From Syntrophaceae bacterium UBA6255 (GTDB lineage: Bacteria; Desulfobacterota; Syntrophia; Syntrophales; Smithellaceae): a DNA stretch of 26,771 nt. The notes below the pieces were generated by a model that saw only the letters and a list, made by a program, of their open reading frames with translations, ran no database searches and was not told the origin of the DNA. This document shows, in pieces, positions 1 through 7,735 of this stretch; the stretch's first letter is position 1, and the number at the start of each line of letters is the position of its first letter. Location of the stretch: positions 1 through 26,771 of the forward strand of contig DJVN01000114.1 in NCBI GenBank assembly GCA_002441205.1, given 5' to 3'. The position numbers and the translations under genes are program-made.

Positions 1-1569
1 ACCCCATTTTTTATTTTGAGCATATAAAGCCTCCCAACTGGTCGTAGAATCAACGAGTTGCGTCGGTTCTAACCTGTTGTGGAGGCTTTGTACGTCTGGT
101 GCGACACATTCGAACATGGCCAGACACTTTTCCTGCTCAAATTCGAGTTTCCTGTCGTGTAAGACGAGTTTTGTGCCCAGACACGAGAGAACATACCGCT
201 TGTCCTCCAAAGTGCCCGTGTCGAACCGTTTCTTGGCCGTTTGCGCGAACATAAACGCCTTATCCGCCCGATCCAGCCACGTTTCAGCCCTTGCCTGAGT
301 ATCGCCGATCAATTCCTCGTATTTCTGCTTTTCTTTGAGGAGATCCTCTTTTTTCTTGGCGTATTCTTCCGCGCCGATCTCTTCGTTGAGGCGCATATTA
401 AAAAGCGCGTCTAATTTTTTGAGACATGCATCAAGATTGTGCCGGTGTGCCTTGGTGATTGCGTCCCGGTCAATGATCTCCTTTGACTGCTCTTCTTTGA
501 GTTGCTTGATAGCCCATTCCCGGAATTGGGGAGGGATGGTGATCTTGCCTACGATATCGCTGATCTGCTTTTCAAGGACATCCGCGCGCACAGGCGGTTC
601 AGAACAATCCCGTTTGATACTGCGCGTGCAATGATAATAAATGTGAATATTGTGCCCGCCGTTTAAGAGGCGTTTCTTTTTTCTTTCGGCTGTGATCGTG
701 GCCCCGCACTCCGGGCAACGGATAATGCCGGTAAACGCGAATGTGTACTTGTGCGGCTTTGGCCTGCTCCGGCCGGAGATGATCTCCTGCGCGATATCAA
801 ACTCGGCCTTGGTGATCATCGGCTCATGCTTTCCCGGATACACCACACCATTCCAGAGAAACGCGCCGTAATAAAAAGGATTACGAAAGAGCCTGCAAAA
901 ATTGGCCCGGCTAAGCTTGACCCCGCGGTCTTCCTTAAAGCCCATCTCTTGGGCGATAGCATAAAGCGTCTCTAACTTACAGCGTTTCTCAAGGAGAATG
1001 TCCCAAAGCCTCCGCATGAATGGAAAAGAATTCGGCTCCGGATATATCGGCGGCTTATCCGGCACGTTGTAATAATTATTGACGTATCCCACAGGCGGCT
1101 TATGCGGAAGCCATCCGTCTGAAATCTTCGAGCGCTGGCCGCGCTTGGTGTTGGCGCTTAGATCAATGACGAATTGATTGGCCATCCTGAACTCAAGGTT
1201 CATCATGAGCACATTATCCGTCGGATAATAGCCGCGCTGGAATGTCTGAATATGCCGGATGATGGATTGCTGAAGCATCCAGCTGATCGTGCCGCCGTCA
1301 ATCGGGTTTCTCGCGAGGCGATCCAGCTTCCAGCAGAGAATGCCTTCGGCCTTGCCTTTGTGAATGGCCTCGATCATCTGGCTAAAGACCGGCCTGCCCG
1401 GGGCTTTCGCGGATTTCTCCTCGGTGAATATCTCGACTACGTTAAGGCTTTGCTCTTCGGCGAGTTTCTTGAGCTCTTCGATCTGCGAGGGGACGGAGGC
1501 GACCTGCTTGTCTTCGTTCTCGGATGACTTGCGGGCGTAAAGAAAATATCTGACAGGTTCGGCGATCAT
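1..1569 (-). CDS. Large serine recombinase (resolvase/recombinase family), 3' end outside window
   Basis: This is a site-specific DNA recombinase that cuts and rejoins DNA through a serine-DNA intermediate, as in element integration and excision. It starts at the ATG at 1569 and stays open to the left edge, showing 523 codons. The resolvase domain begins with YARKSS (residues 11-16), where S15 is the probable nucleophile, and includes the conserved KLDRLAR (81-87). A recombinase domain follows (VGYVNN to about the FRNPFYYG stretch), then a zinc beta-ribbon with CPECG and a later HCTR pair, then a helical part typical of the coiled-coil segment. The visible C-terminal end runs RLEPTQLVDSTTSWEALYAQ. 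Its ATG overlaps the stop of the upstream HTH gene (ATGA), so the two are translationally coupled. The family assignment is secure; the length is unknown because the gene is cut. Confidence 0.93.
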   Translation of the reverse strand, partial: MIAEPVRYFLYARKSSENEDKQVASVPSQIEELKKLAEEQSLNVVEIFTEEKSAKAPGRPVFSQMIEAIHKGKAEGILCWKLDRLARNPIDGGTISWMLQQSIIRHIQTFQRGYYPTDNVLMMNLEFRMANQFVIDLSANTKRGQRSKISDGWLPHKPPVGYVNNYYNVPDKPPIYPEPNSFPFMRRLWDILLEKRCKLETLYAIAQEMGFKEDRGVKLSRANFCRLFRNPFYYGAFLWNGVVYPGKHEPMITKAEFDIAQEIISGRSRPKPHKYTFAFTGIIRCPECGATITAERKKKRLLNGGHNIHIYYHCTRSIKRDCSEPPVRADVLEKQISDIVGKITIPPQFREWAIKQLKEEQSKEIIDRDAITKAHRHNLDACLKKLDALFNMRLNEEIGAEEYAKKKEDLLKEKQKYEELIGDTQARAETWLDRADKAFMFAQTAKKRFDTGTLEDKRYVLSCLGTKLVLHDRKLEFEQEKCLAMFECVAPDVQSLHNRLEPTQLVDSTTSWEALYAQNKKWG

Positions 1570-1742
1570 TTTTTCTCTATTTTGTTGAGGAGCTTGACCA
1601 TATCAGACTTCTTGTACAGCCGGTAATTGTTCAGCGGATGGCGATGGGGTTTGAGCTTGCCCTGCTTGTCCCAGTTACGCAGGGTCTGCTTGGTAACCTT
1701 TAGCAATTCCGCCGCTTCACAGATGGTTAAATATTCTGGCAT
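1566..1742 (-). CDS. Small MerR-type helix-turn-helix (excisionase-like) protein
   Basis: This 58-residue protein is encoded directly upstream of the recombinase. It begins MPEYLTICEAAELLKVTKQT and continues with LRNWDKQGKLKPHRH and NNYRLYKKSD. That is the winged HTH of MerR/excisionase-like proteins, with the usual helix, turn and a wing ending in an R-x-Y pattern. A good ribosome site (AGGAGA) stands 6 bases before the ATG, and a strong promoter lies at 1770-1798. Overlap with the recombinase start implies co-expression in fixed ratio. By analogy with IS607-type and phage recombination directionality systems it may guide recombination or repress its own promoter; the direct role is inferred. 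Confidence 0.85.
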   Translation of the reverse strand: MPEYLTICEAAELLKVTKQTLRNWDKQGKLKPHRHPLNNYRLYKKSDMVKLLNKIEKK

Positions 1743-1769
1743 AGCTTTTCTCCTTTAAGGTTATAAAAC

Positions 1770-1798
1770 ATTATAACTTGTGTCCGATTTCGGTTCAA
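1770..1798 (-). promoter_or_regulatory. Strong sigma70-type promoter with palindromic operator for the HTH-recombinase pair
   Basis: On the minus strand the sequence reads TTGAAC (1793-1798), a 17-base spacer, then TATAAT (1770-1775). The -10 box is embedded in a palindrome TTATAATGTTTTATAA (1761-1776). A protein binding that palindrome would block RNA polymerase, so this looks like an autoregulated promoter. The same core occurs over the promoter at 6.26 kb. Confidence 0.75.
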
Positions 1799-1820
1799 GT
1801 CCTTTGTCGTATCATCAAGC

Positions 1821-1860
1821 TCGTCATTGCGAGGAGGCCGAAGGCCGACGAAGCAATCTC
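1821..1860. repeat. REP-like palindromic intergenic repeat, copy 1
   Basis: The stretch begins TCGTCATTGCGAGG, has a GC-rich palindromic middle (GGCCGAAGGCC) and ends GAAGCAATCTC. This is the CGTCATTGCGAGG...GAAGCAATC type of dispersed repeat seen between genes in many bacteria. A second, diverged copy with another middle lies at 26719-26759. It can form a stem in either strand. Confidence 0.7.
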
Positions 1861-2026
1861 ATCCTCACTAAAAAAGAATTCTTTTTTGCCCGATGACCAT
1901 GACATGACATTTGAAATTTTATATCACTCACAGACTGCGCCTCGCCCGACCCTCACCCAACACCCCCCTGGAAGGACCCGTCGAATAAAACGCGTATTGT
2001 GCCAAAACAAAGCCAAGTCATGCCCA

Positions 2027-2635
2027 TTACCTCATCGATTGCAACCGCTTCAACAGCGCGAGGTTCTGCAATATTGACCGCTGAACAGCCTTCTCGTACT
2101 TAATGACCTTATTCCAATCATCCTCGGCAGGCAAACTGCTTATTTTGACCGTGACCTCCTCGGCATATCTATTCTTGCGCTTGGCCTGCTTGAGTTCGGC
2201 AAGCCGATCCGTGTCACTGCATGTCCTACAAGAGGCCATTTCCTTGTTAATTTCCTTATTGGTTTTGTGTTCTTTGTTGCCAAAATAATCGGTTTTGCCA
2301 TAGTAATCATTGATTGCCGTATCGAGTTGCTTGCGAATACTGCCGGTTTCAAAACGCAATACCCGGCGCAGGCGCCAGTAATCAACCGCAATCTTTTCGA
2401 CCAAGAGACACTCAAGCTGGCCTGAAGGATTAAGGCTCAACACAAGGCCGTCTAAGAGCTTGCGGTATTCCTGCTCATCTTCCTTGCCGTCGCCGGCCGG
2501 GATGATTAAATCCCGCGTGAAGATGCCGTGCCTGATCGCGTTCTGGGAGATAAGGGCCTTGCCTTCAGGCGTTCTTGGCCCGGTTGACATTAAAGCGTTC
2601 TTTTTATTTGCCTCGATCTGTTTTCCTGTTGCCAT
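2027..2635 (-). CDS. Hypothetical protein of the STGPxTPEGKA...NAxRHG family
   Basis: This 202-aa soluble protein has an N-terminal block, STGPRTPEGKALISQNAIRHG (split over residues 17-37), typical of a family common near mobile elements and in environmental bacteria; its function is unknown. A helical middle follows (ECLLVEKIAVDYWRLRRVLR), and the second half is charged and probably helical. No catalytic motif or membrane segment was seen. The ribosome site AAGGAGA lies 7 bases before the ATG, and the stop of the zinc-finger gene is 15 bases upstream, so it belongs to the same minus-strand operon. The basic N-terminal motif hints at nucleic-acid binding, but this is a guess. Confidence 0.75.
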   Translation of the reverse strand: MATGKQIEANKKNALMSTGPRTPEGKALISQNAIRHGIFTRDLIIPAGDGKEDEQEYRKLLDGLVLSLNPSGQLECLLVEKIAVDYWRLRRVLRFETGSIRKQLDTAINDYYGKTDYFGNKEHKTNKEINKEMASCRTCSDTDRLAELKQAKRKNRYAEEVTVKISSLPAEDDWNKVIKYEKAVQRSILQNLALLKRLQSMR

Positions 2636-2650
2636 TGTATTGTCTCCTTG

Positions 2651-3088
2651 TTAAAAAGGCCGTGGATCATCGTCTAAACACTCTTCCTCATACTCTGGGA
2701 CGCTTGGGTCGGATATATGCCTACTTCCTCTATCTATACAATTATCTTCCCCATGAGGAAGTTCAAAATTCTTTCGTGCGTGGGTTTGTGAAAACCGTCC
2801 CAGATGTCCCAAAACATCCTTTTGTATTACCGAAATACCGGTTGCAGGGGGAAGGGCAGTCCTTACTTTAAAGCTATCCTCCTTAATTCCGACAAGCTCA
2901 AAGATGCGGCGCCGGTGCGTTGAGCCCTCAATCCCGGGATGGCGCACACAACCAAACTGCCCCTTGCCATTGATGAACAGATGCTCACCCTTGCGGTCAT
3001 TACCGTCTTCAGCGCAGGCGGGACAGCGGGCAATGGTGTTTTGGCCGTTCTGTCGGACTTTCTCAAGTTTTGATATGTCTAATCCCAT
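2651..3088 (-). CDS. CHC2-type zinc-finger protein, probable detached primase zinc domain
   Basis: The first 55 residues of this 145-aa protein carry CPAC (C22, C25), H36 and FGCVRH (C47, H50), spaced like the CHC2 zinc finger that starts phage and bacterial primases and recognises the template. The rest is low in recognisable motifs and ends in an acidic tail. The gene overlaps the end of the Toprim/helicase gene by 10 bases, implying coupled translation. In ordinary DnaG- or P4-type primases the zinc finger is N-terminal to the Toprim in the same chain; here it is encoded separately and downstream. A role as zinc-binding partner of the primase is inferred from that position. Confidence 0.7.
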   Translation of the reverse strand: MGLDISKLEKVRQNGQNTIARCPACAEDGNDRKGEHLFINGKGQFGCVRHPGIEGSTHRRRIFELVGIKEDSFKVRTALPPATGISVIQKDVLGHLGRFSQTHARKNFELPHGEDNCIDRGSRHISDPSVPEYEEECLDDDPRPF

Positions 3089-5082
3089 GGCCGTTGTTCC
3101 TCTTTCTTAAAGTTCACCCGACGAAAACCCCGGTGGCTTTTTTCCTTTCCGCTGTCTTCATCCTCGCGCGTGATGGAGTTGGATTTCGTCGTCTTAAAAA
3201 GCTCAAGCATGAGCCGCTCAAGCTCCCGCTGAATGACCGTGATCGGCTTTGGGTGCCAGCCTTTAAGCGGGCAGTATTCCGCGTATGCCTCAATAATCTC
3301 GGTGACTGTCAGATCAGCATCCTCATCACTAACCACATTTTCAATAAGAAACTGCCGCAGGCTGTCGCTTTCAGCCAGAAGAGCGTCCACGATATTCTTT
3401 TGCGCATCCGTTAAAGAAATCGTTCCGCGCTCTTTGATATCCTGAAGAAGCATGCCCAATCCCTGCAATGCCCAGTTAAGAATGCCGCTTCCTTCGTCAC
3501 GAATTAAAACCTCATTAAAATCAGGCACAACCTTGGCTGGTTCAGGCGCATTGAAGCGGATGATCAAAAGTCTGCGCCGCCACGCGCCGATATCACCGTC
3601 CAGCCGCACCTGCAGGCGCGAATTGGATGTGATCAGGATGCAGAAATTCCCCTGAAAAGGAAAACTGCCTGTTCCGCCTTTTTGCTCGGCGTCAAACCAG
3701 TCACCGCCGACCAAGCCCTTGATCACATGCGCGCCTTTTTCTGATAGAAAATTCCCCGGCACATCGACACTCGTAAGAAGAGTCCGCTTAAGATACCGGA
3801 AAAGCTCAAAGCGCTCATTGAGTTGCTTGGTGCGTAGTTCCGTAGTGTTGTCTTGCCCTATAAGCGCGCGGATAACCAGGACAAGCGTTGACTTGCCGCG
3901 TCCCGGCTCACCGTCAAGGATAAGGAATTTCTGAATCAGGTTGTTGCCCATAAGGCAGAGCCCCGCGTATTTCTGCAACAGCCCGGCGTCATCAGGCGTA
4001 ACTGCCGGACTGAGGAGCTCGTTTAAAAACCGTTCGCATTTGGCCGTCGGGTCAAACGGTATCGGGCATTGATTGCGTGAATAAAACTCCGGCGAGAACG
4101 AGCAAAAATCCGCCTCGCCGTTATCTTTAAAGACGATCACGCCATTGGCCAGATGCACGACTGTCTTGTTGCGCCTGAAGGCGTTCTTCTTTTCGCTGAT
4201 GCCTTTTAAGTGCGCCACGATATGATTGAGACTGCTATTGGTGCGTTTGCGTTCAAGTGACGGAAGCACAAGCTCGCGCGAGACTTCAAGGATGCGGCTT
4301 GCGATCTCCTGCTTGATGACATCCTCGGAGATGACGCTGTAAAGCCCGTTCGCCGGATCATAGCGATAGAAGACGCGCTCATCCGGTTCGAATAACTGAA
4401 TGTGTTCTGCTTGATGCAGACTTGCCCAGAATGCTTGATTTAGAGCTGTCACAGCCCCGTCTTTTGATAAATAATACGGATGGCCATAATCTTTGATGAG
4501 GCCTTGAAGCTCGGCGTTTACGATCAGCTCCGACGGTTTTAAAGCTGACCACATCTGGCAATTATCCACAATGGCCATAAATTCCTCGTATGTGCCGCCA
4601 TTAAAGATCCAGTCAGAGACGTCTTTGGTTTGAGCGCCTTCGATATCCGGCATCTCGATTACCTTGACCGCAATGCCTGCCGCATGTAGATCGCTTGCCA
4701 CATTATGGGCGTGCGCACGGCCGGGTGCGTCTTTATCCGCCAGCACGACGGCCTCACAGCAGTCTTTAAGATAATCGGTATACGAGGCACGCCATTTTCC
4801 GGCACCCATCGGGCAGGTAGTGGCGGTGAGGCCAAGTTCGGCAAGATTATCCGCGTCCTTTTCGCCTTCGCAAATAAAGATCGTTTTACCGTCTTGAATT
4901 GCTTGTATCACTTCCGGCAGACGGTAAAGAACAGGCACTACTTCGCCTAATCCCCAAGCAAAGCCGTTGTTAAGCGGCCGCTTTTGCGCGAAACCCTTTG
5001 GCTCAAACCGCACAACCTGAAAGAGCAGATTGCCGTCCGCGTCCTTATAATCGTAAACTTTGCTGATGTGCTGGTTACTCAT
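3079..5082 (-). CDS. Toprim-D5/P4-type primase-helicase
   Basis: This 667-aa replication protein probably primes and unwinds element DNA. The start chosen is the ATG at 5082, which overlaps the stop of the upstream 55-aa gene; an upstream in-frame ATG at 5172 would run inside that gene. Residues 8-36 (YDYKDADGNLLFQVVRF) match the lead-in of phage primase-helicases. The Toprim domain has CEGEKDA (71-77) and VLADKDAPG (113-121), the conserved Glu and DxD. A D5/P4-like superfamily 3 helicase follows with Walker A GEPGRGKS (391-398) and a later LLTSVDVPG/LITSNSR region. The C-terminal 110 residues resemble the winged tail of such proteins. No CHC2 zinc finger is present in this chain; it is encoded by the next gene. 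Confidence 0.9.
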   Translation of the reverse strand: MSNQHISKVYDYKDADGNLLFQVVRFEPKGFAQKRPLNNGFAWGLGEVVPVLYRLPEVIQAIQDGKTIFICEGEKDADNLAELGLTATTCPMGAGKWRASYTDYLKDCCEAVVLADKDAPGRAHAHNVASDLHAAGIAVKVIEMPDIEGAQTKDVSDWIFNGGTYEEFMAIVDNCQMWSALKPSELIVNAELQGLIKDYGHPYYLSKDGAVTALNQAFWASLHQAEHIQLFEPDERVFYRYDPANGLYSVISEDVIKQEIASRILEVSRELVLPSLERKRTNSSLNHIVAHLKGISEKKNAFRRNKTVVHLANGVIVFKDNGEADFCSFSPEFYSRNQCPIPFDPTAKCERFLNELLSPAVTPDDAGLLQKYAGLCLMGNNLIQKFLILDGEPGRGKSTLVLVIRALIGQDNTTELRTKQLNERFELFRYLKRTLLTSVDVPGNFLSEKGAHVIKGLVGGDWFDAEQKGGTGSFPFQGNFCILITSNSRLQVRLDGDIGAWRRRLLIIRFNAPEPAKVVPDFNEVLIRDEGSGILNWALQGLGMLLQDIKERGTISLTDAQKNIVDALLAESDSLRQFLIENVVSDEDADLTVTEIIEAYAEYCPLKGWHPKPITVIQRELERLMLELFKTTKSNSITREDEDSGKEKSHRGFRRVNFKKEEQRPWD

Positions 5083-5242
5083 CTTTACCGTCCTCGTTTG
5101 CATGGATTGGATACCCCAAGGCGAATTTGCAGAAACGTAGAAGCCGAAGCGCCTGCTCCGCGGCCTCGGCAAAGGAAAGCTCCTTGCCGTAGGTCTGTAA
5201 ATATATCTCCTGAAACTCTTCGATCGCCTTTTGGGTTAACAT
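5075..5242 (-). CDS. Small helical protein upstream of primase
   Basis: This 55-aa protein starts MLTQKAIEEFQEIYLQTYGK and contains AAEQALRLLRF. The GGCGGAG ribosome site 5 bases before the ATG at 5242 supports this start over an ATG at 5284. It is predicted all-helical, with no metal or catalytic motif. Small proteins of this kind often precede the primase in phage-like modules. The stop overlaps the primase ATG (ATGAGTAA), so translation is coupled. Function unknown. Confidence 0.7.
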   Translation of the reverse strand: MLTQKAIEEFQEIYLQTYGKELSFAEAAEQALRLLRFCKFALGYPIHANEDGKDE

Positions 5243-5284
5243 AATTTCTCCGCCTTCACCTGTAGATGGCGAAAAATCACTCAA

Positions 5285-5378
5285 AAGGTGATAAATTATT
5301 GAAAGAGAGTATAAAAGAAGGATAAAAAAGTTTTTGCGGGATTGGGTGAATTCACCAGAGGTCCGGTGAATTATTGAA
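5285..5378. promoter_or_regulatory. Intergenic control region with GGTGAATT repeats
   Basis: The gap between the 273-aa gene and the 55-aa gene holds a perfect 12-base palindrome GGTGAATTCACC (5345-5356) and a further GGTGAATT (5365-5372). On the minus strand a TATACT box (5308-5313) sits about 30 bases nearer the primase genes, though without a clear -35. This could be an internal promoter with an operator, or a protein-binding site at an origin for the adjacent primase. Both are inference. Confidence 0.35.
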
Positions 5379-6200
5379 TCAAGCGGTGAGTTTTAGCCGG
5401 ATCTTGTAGGCTTTTACTTCGTCGTAGGGGAAGAAGGGGTCAGTATCGAGCTTAAAGAAGCGTTTAAGCGTCTGGGCAAGGAGTTGTTTTGTCTTCTTGA
5501 GCTTGTCCGGGGCCTTTATGATGGAAAAGCCTTTGTTTTGAGTGTCATTCTCGTCAAATTCATAGCCGAAGTCTTGCTCGGTCTTACTGATGTCATAATT
5601 CTTGCCAGCGGGCAGGCTATCCCAAGCGATTTCGCCGTTATTCTCCGCGAGCCTCTGCAAAAGCTCCCATTGCTTATTGGGCCTGCGGCTTTTTAGGTCC
5701 TCAAAGCCCATCTCCTTGAAATCAGAGCGGTAATTTTTGCCTTTATATTTAATGTCCACATTATGGCCGTCAACGAACTTGATTGAGATGTCTTCCCATT
5801 TAGCATCTGCCGGAACCCGAAGCACTGGCTTTTTGGGGGAAGCTGGCTTTGGGCTGTCTGTAAGGCTATCAGTATACTCAGCAAACCATTCCTCGTATGT
5901 GCCAAGAAGCTCAATAGTGAAGGAGATACCGGAATTATAGATCGAGTCGCGGAGTTTTCGCGGGTCCCAGAGTTGCGGCCAAGGTTCCTCTTCTTTTACA
6001 GGTCTATTTTCTTTAACGACCTCAATCACACGGGCCCCAAAGTCCAAATCCTGCAGAATGTTTCTTATGTGTTCGATCGGGACAGTATTGAGCTTATTTT
6101 CCTTTGTCTGCCTAAGTTCGATAACGCCGCTTGAATCTGCTTTGGCTCGCTCGATCTCTATTGCCTCAATAACCCGTTTAAAATTATCTGAATGCGCCAT
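5379..6200 (-). CDS. Unknown protein, first gene of the minus-strand module
   Basis: This 273-aa soluble protein is not recognised. The N-terminal 60 residues are charged and helical (FKRVIEAIEIERAKAD). A central low-complexity Pro/Ser/Lys linker (about residues 114-126) separates a second part starting WEDISIKFVDGHNVDIKYKG, which looks like a beta-rich strand pair followed by helices with WELLQRLAENNG, possibly a winged-helix DNA-binding domain. It is the first gene behind the strong promoter at 6253-6281, so it is the earliest product of the replication operon. An initiator or DNA-binding accessory for the primase would fit, but nothing proves it. Confidence 0.65.
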   Translation of the reverse strand: MAHSDNFKRVIEAIEIERAKADSSGVIELRQTKENKLNTVPIEHIRNILQDLDFGARVIEVVKENRPVKEEEPWPQLWDPRKLRDSIYNSGISFTIELLGTYEEWFAEYTDSLTDSPKPASPKKPVLRVPADAKWEDISIKFVDGHNVDIKYKGKNYRSDFKEMGFEDLKSRRPNKQWELLQRLAENNGEIAWDSLPAGKNYDISKTEQDFGYEFDENDTQNKGFSIIKAPDKLKKTKQLLAQTLKRFFKLDTDPFFPYDEVKAYKIRLKLTA

Positions 6201-6252
6201 TTTAACTTTTGCCTTCTGTCGGAATTTTGTCTGGTAATCGAATTTCTTTTAT

Positions 6253-6281
6253 ATTATAATGTTTTATATACTTTTTGACAA
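6253..6281 (-). promoter_or_regulatory. Strong sigma70-type promoter for the primase operon with shared operator
   Basis: On the minus strand the sequence reads TTGTCA (6276-6281), a 17-base spacer, then TATAAT (6253-6258). The plus-strand run TTATAATGTTTTATA over the -10 is identical for 15 bases to the palindrome in the promoter at 1770-1798, but inverted relative to the transcribed genes. The site sits in the 121-base gap between divergent genes, so a bound protein could also influence the plus-strand gene at 6322. Confidence 0.75.
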
Positions 6282-6321
6282 GAAGATTGACCGGTGTAGA
6301 TAGGCAAAAGGGGATCATTTC

Positions 6322-7680
6322 ATGAGGTTCAAAGAAAGCGAAATTATTGAATTAAAGAGATCGACATCAGAGCTAAAAGAAGCGGTAATTTCAATCGGCG
6401 CGATGCTGAATAAGCATAGCAAAGCGACTGTTTATTTCGGCATCGATGACACTGGCGCGGTCTTGGGTCAGCAAATCGGCAAGTCAACGATAAAGGATAT
6501 TTCAAAGGCCATAAGCGATTGGATTGAGCCGAAAGTCTTTCCGGATATTCAAACTAAAAAGATCAGCGGTAAAAACTGTATTGTTGTTAATGTCAGTGGC
6601 CACGACGCTGTGTATTCAGCCCGTGGCCGTTATTATTTGCGCATAGGCGAGGAAGACAAAAAGCTTTCGGTCAACGAACTTAAGCGGTTGGTGGAAAAGA
6701 AAAACAACTATATTTATTCATGGGGCTTTGACATTTCCGAACTGCCTGTCTCAAAGGCCGATGTTCCCACGATTAAATCTTTTGTCGCCAAAGGCCGAAA
6801 AGCCGGACGCATTGAATACGCTTATGATTCAGCCCGTAATGTTTTAAATAAGCTCCATTTGGTAAAAGGAAAAAAGCTGCTAAACGCTGGACGAGCGCTT
6901 TTTTGTAAAGATAATCGCGTTGAAGTGCGCGCCGCTGTCTTTGCCACGGATGAGAAGACGACATTCCTCGATATTCAAGCATTCAAGGGAACGCTTTTTG
7001 ACCTGATTGCCCAGTGTGAAACTTACGTTAAGGAGCACATCAACTGGCGTGCTGATCTTTCCGGAAGTACGCGGATTGAGATCCCAGAGGTTCCTGTCCG
7101 TGCCATGAAAGAAGCTATTGTTAACTCCTTGTGCCACCGTGATTTTAACAACCCTTCCGGCAACGAGCTGGCCATATACCGTAATAGAATCGAGATCTAC
7201 AATCCCGGACAATTCCCGTATGACCACTCACCAGAAGAATTCATAAAAGGTACCGAGAAGAGCATCCCGCGCAATCCTTTGATTGCTGATACGTTTTATT
7301 ATGCCAAGGATATCGAGCGCTGGGGATCGGGTTTTAAGCGTATCGTTGATGAATGTAGGACCGCCGGGGTAAAGGTCACATTTGAGAATATCAAGACTGG
7401 TTTTGTGGTGACGTTCTATCGGCCGAAAGCCAAAACCATTCTGCAGAAGGCGGAGAAAAGTTCGGAGAAAGGTTCGGAGAAAAGTTCGGAGAAAAGTTCG
7501 GAGAAAATCATTCGGGTTATCAGAGAGAATCCGGTCGTCTCAGCGCAAGAAATTGCCGGTATGCTTGGCCTATCGAGTAGGGCTGTTGAAAAACATTTGT
7601 CGAAACTAAAAGAAAAAGGCGTATTAAAGCGCGTCGGCCCGGATAAAGGCGGCCATTGGGAAGTGGTCGAAGGAACATAG
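6322..7680 (+). CDS. AlbA_2 (Schlafen-type) / GHKL-like ATP-binding / winged-HTH regulator
   Basis: This 452-aa protein belongs to the group of putative transcriptional regulators that often sit near restriction loci. The ribosome site AAAGGGG precedes the ATG. Residues 1-120 form the AlbA_2 DNA-binding domain (ESEIIELKRS, ATVYFGIDDTG, GRYYLRIG). Residues 240-370 resemble a GHKL-like ATP-binding fold, with EAIVNSLCHRDF (265-276, N268 as the N-box residue) and ERWGSGFKRI (332-341, G-box-like). A Ser-Glu-Lys repeat linker (378-395) leads to a winged HTH (396-448; NPVVSAQEIAGMLGLSSRAV). It diverges from the primase operon and may control the defence genes downstream. The domain calls are solid; the target is unknown. 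Confidence 0.85.
   Translation: MRFKESEIIELKRSTSELKEAVISIGAMLNKHSKATVYFGIDDTGAVLGQQIGKSTIKDISKAISDWIEPKVFPDIQTKKISGKNCIVVNVSGHDAVYSARGRYYLRIGEEDKKLSVNELKRLVEKKNNYIYSWGFDISELPVSKADVPTIKSFVAKGRKAGRIEYAYDSARNVLNKLHLVKGKKLLNAGRALFCKDNRVEVRAAVFATDEKTTFLDIQAFKGTLFDLIAQCETYVKEHINWRADLSGSTRIEIPEVPVRAMKEAIVNSLCHRDFNNPSGNELAIYRNRIEIYNPGQFPYDHSPEEFIKGTEKSIPRNPLIADTFYYAKDIERWGSGFKRIVDECRTAGVKVTFENIKTGFVVTFYRPKAKTILQKAEKSSEKGSEKSSEKSSEKIIRVIRENPVVSAQEIAGMLGLSSRAVEKHLSKLKEKGVLKRVGPDKGGHWEVVEGT
7451..7507 (+). repeat. 12-bp tandem repeat encoding SSEK linker
   Basis: Four full and one partial copies of CGGAGAAAAGTT lie in frame, one copy with a single A-to-G change. They encode Ser-Glu-Lys repeats between the ATP-binding-like and winged-HTH domains of the regulator. 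Because the unit is a multiple of three, copy-number slippage would change linker length without a frameshift. Confidence 0.85.
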
Positions 7681-7708
7681 GCCCAAGTCGAGGCCCAAGA
7701 GGCCCAAG
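7680..7708 (+). repeat. Three GGCCCAAG direct repeats after the regulator gene
   Basis: GGCCCAAG occurs at 7680-7687, 7692-7699 and 7701-7708, starting at the last base of the regulator's stop codon and ending 27 bases before the small zinc-ribbon gene. The spacers are 4 and 1 bases. No function is evident; it may be a remnant of slippage or a protein-binding site. Confidence 0.5.
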
Positions 7709-7735
7709 TTGGAGTCAAAGGAAAGTCGATTAACT

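Larger units (their letters stand above)
1..6321. mobile_element. Integrative element module with serine recombinase and primase (left part cut off)
   Basis: Seven co-oriented minus-strand genes form a phage/integrative-element style module: serine recombinase, MerR-like HTH, a 202-aa unknown, CHC2 zinc finger, Toprim/D5 helicase, a 55-aa protein and a 273-aa protein. A recombinase gene usually lies close to one end of its element, so that end is probably just outside the window on the left. I could not locate either attachment site. The defence genes to the right may be cargo of this element, but that is inference because no right boundary could be identified. Confidence 0.55.

Noticed and set aside
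77..1527. Several plus-strand open frames over the first 1.5 kb
   Set aside because: They are antisense to the serine recombinase, whose motifs are unambiguous on the minus strand, and none has a family signature or ribosome site.
3070..5244. Plus-strand frames opposite the primase
   Set aside because: They mirror the GC-rich third positions of the Toprim/D5 gene and carry no recognisable domain.
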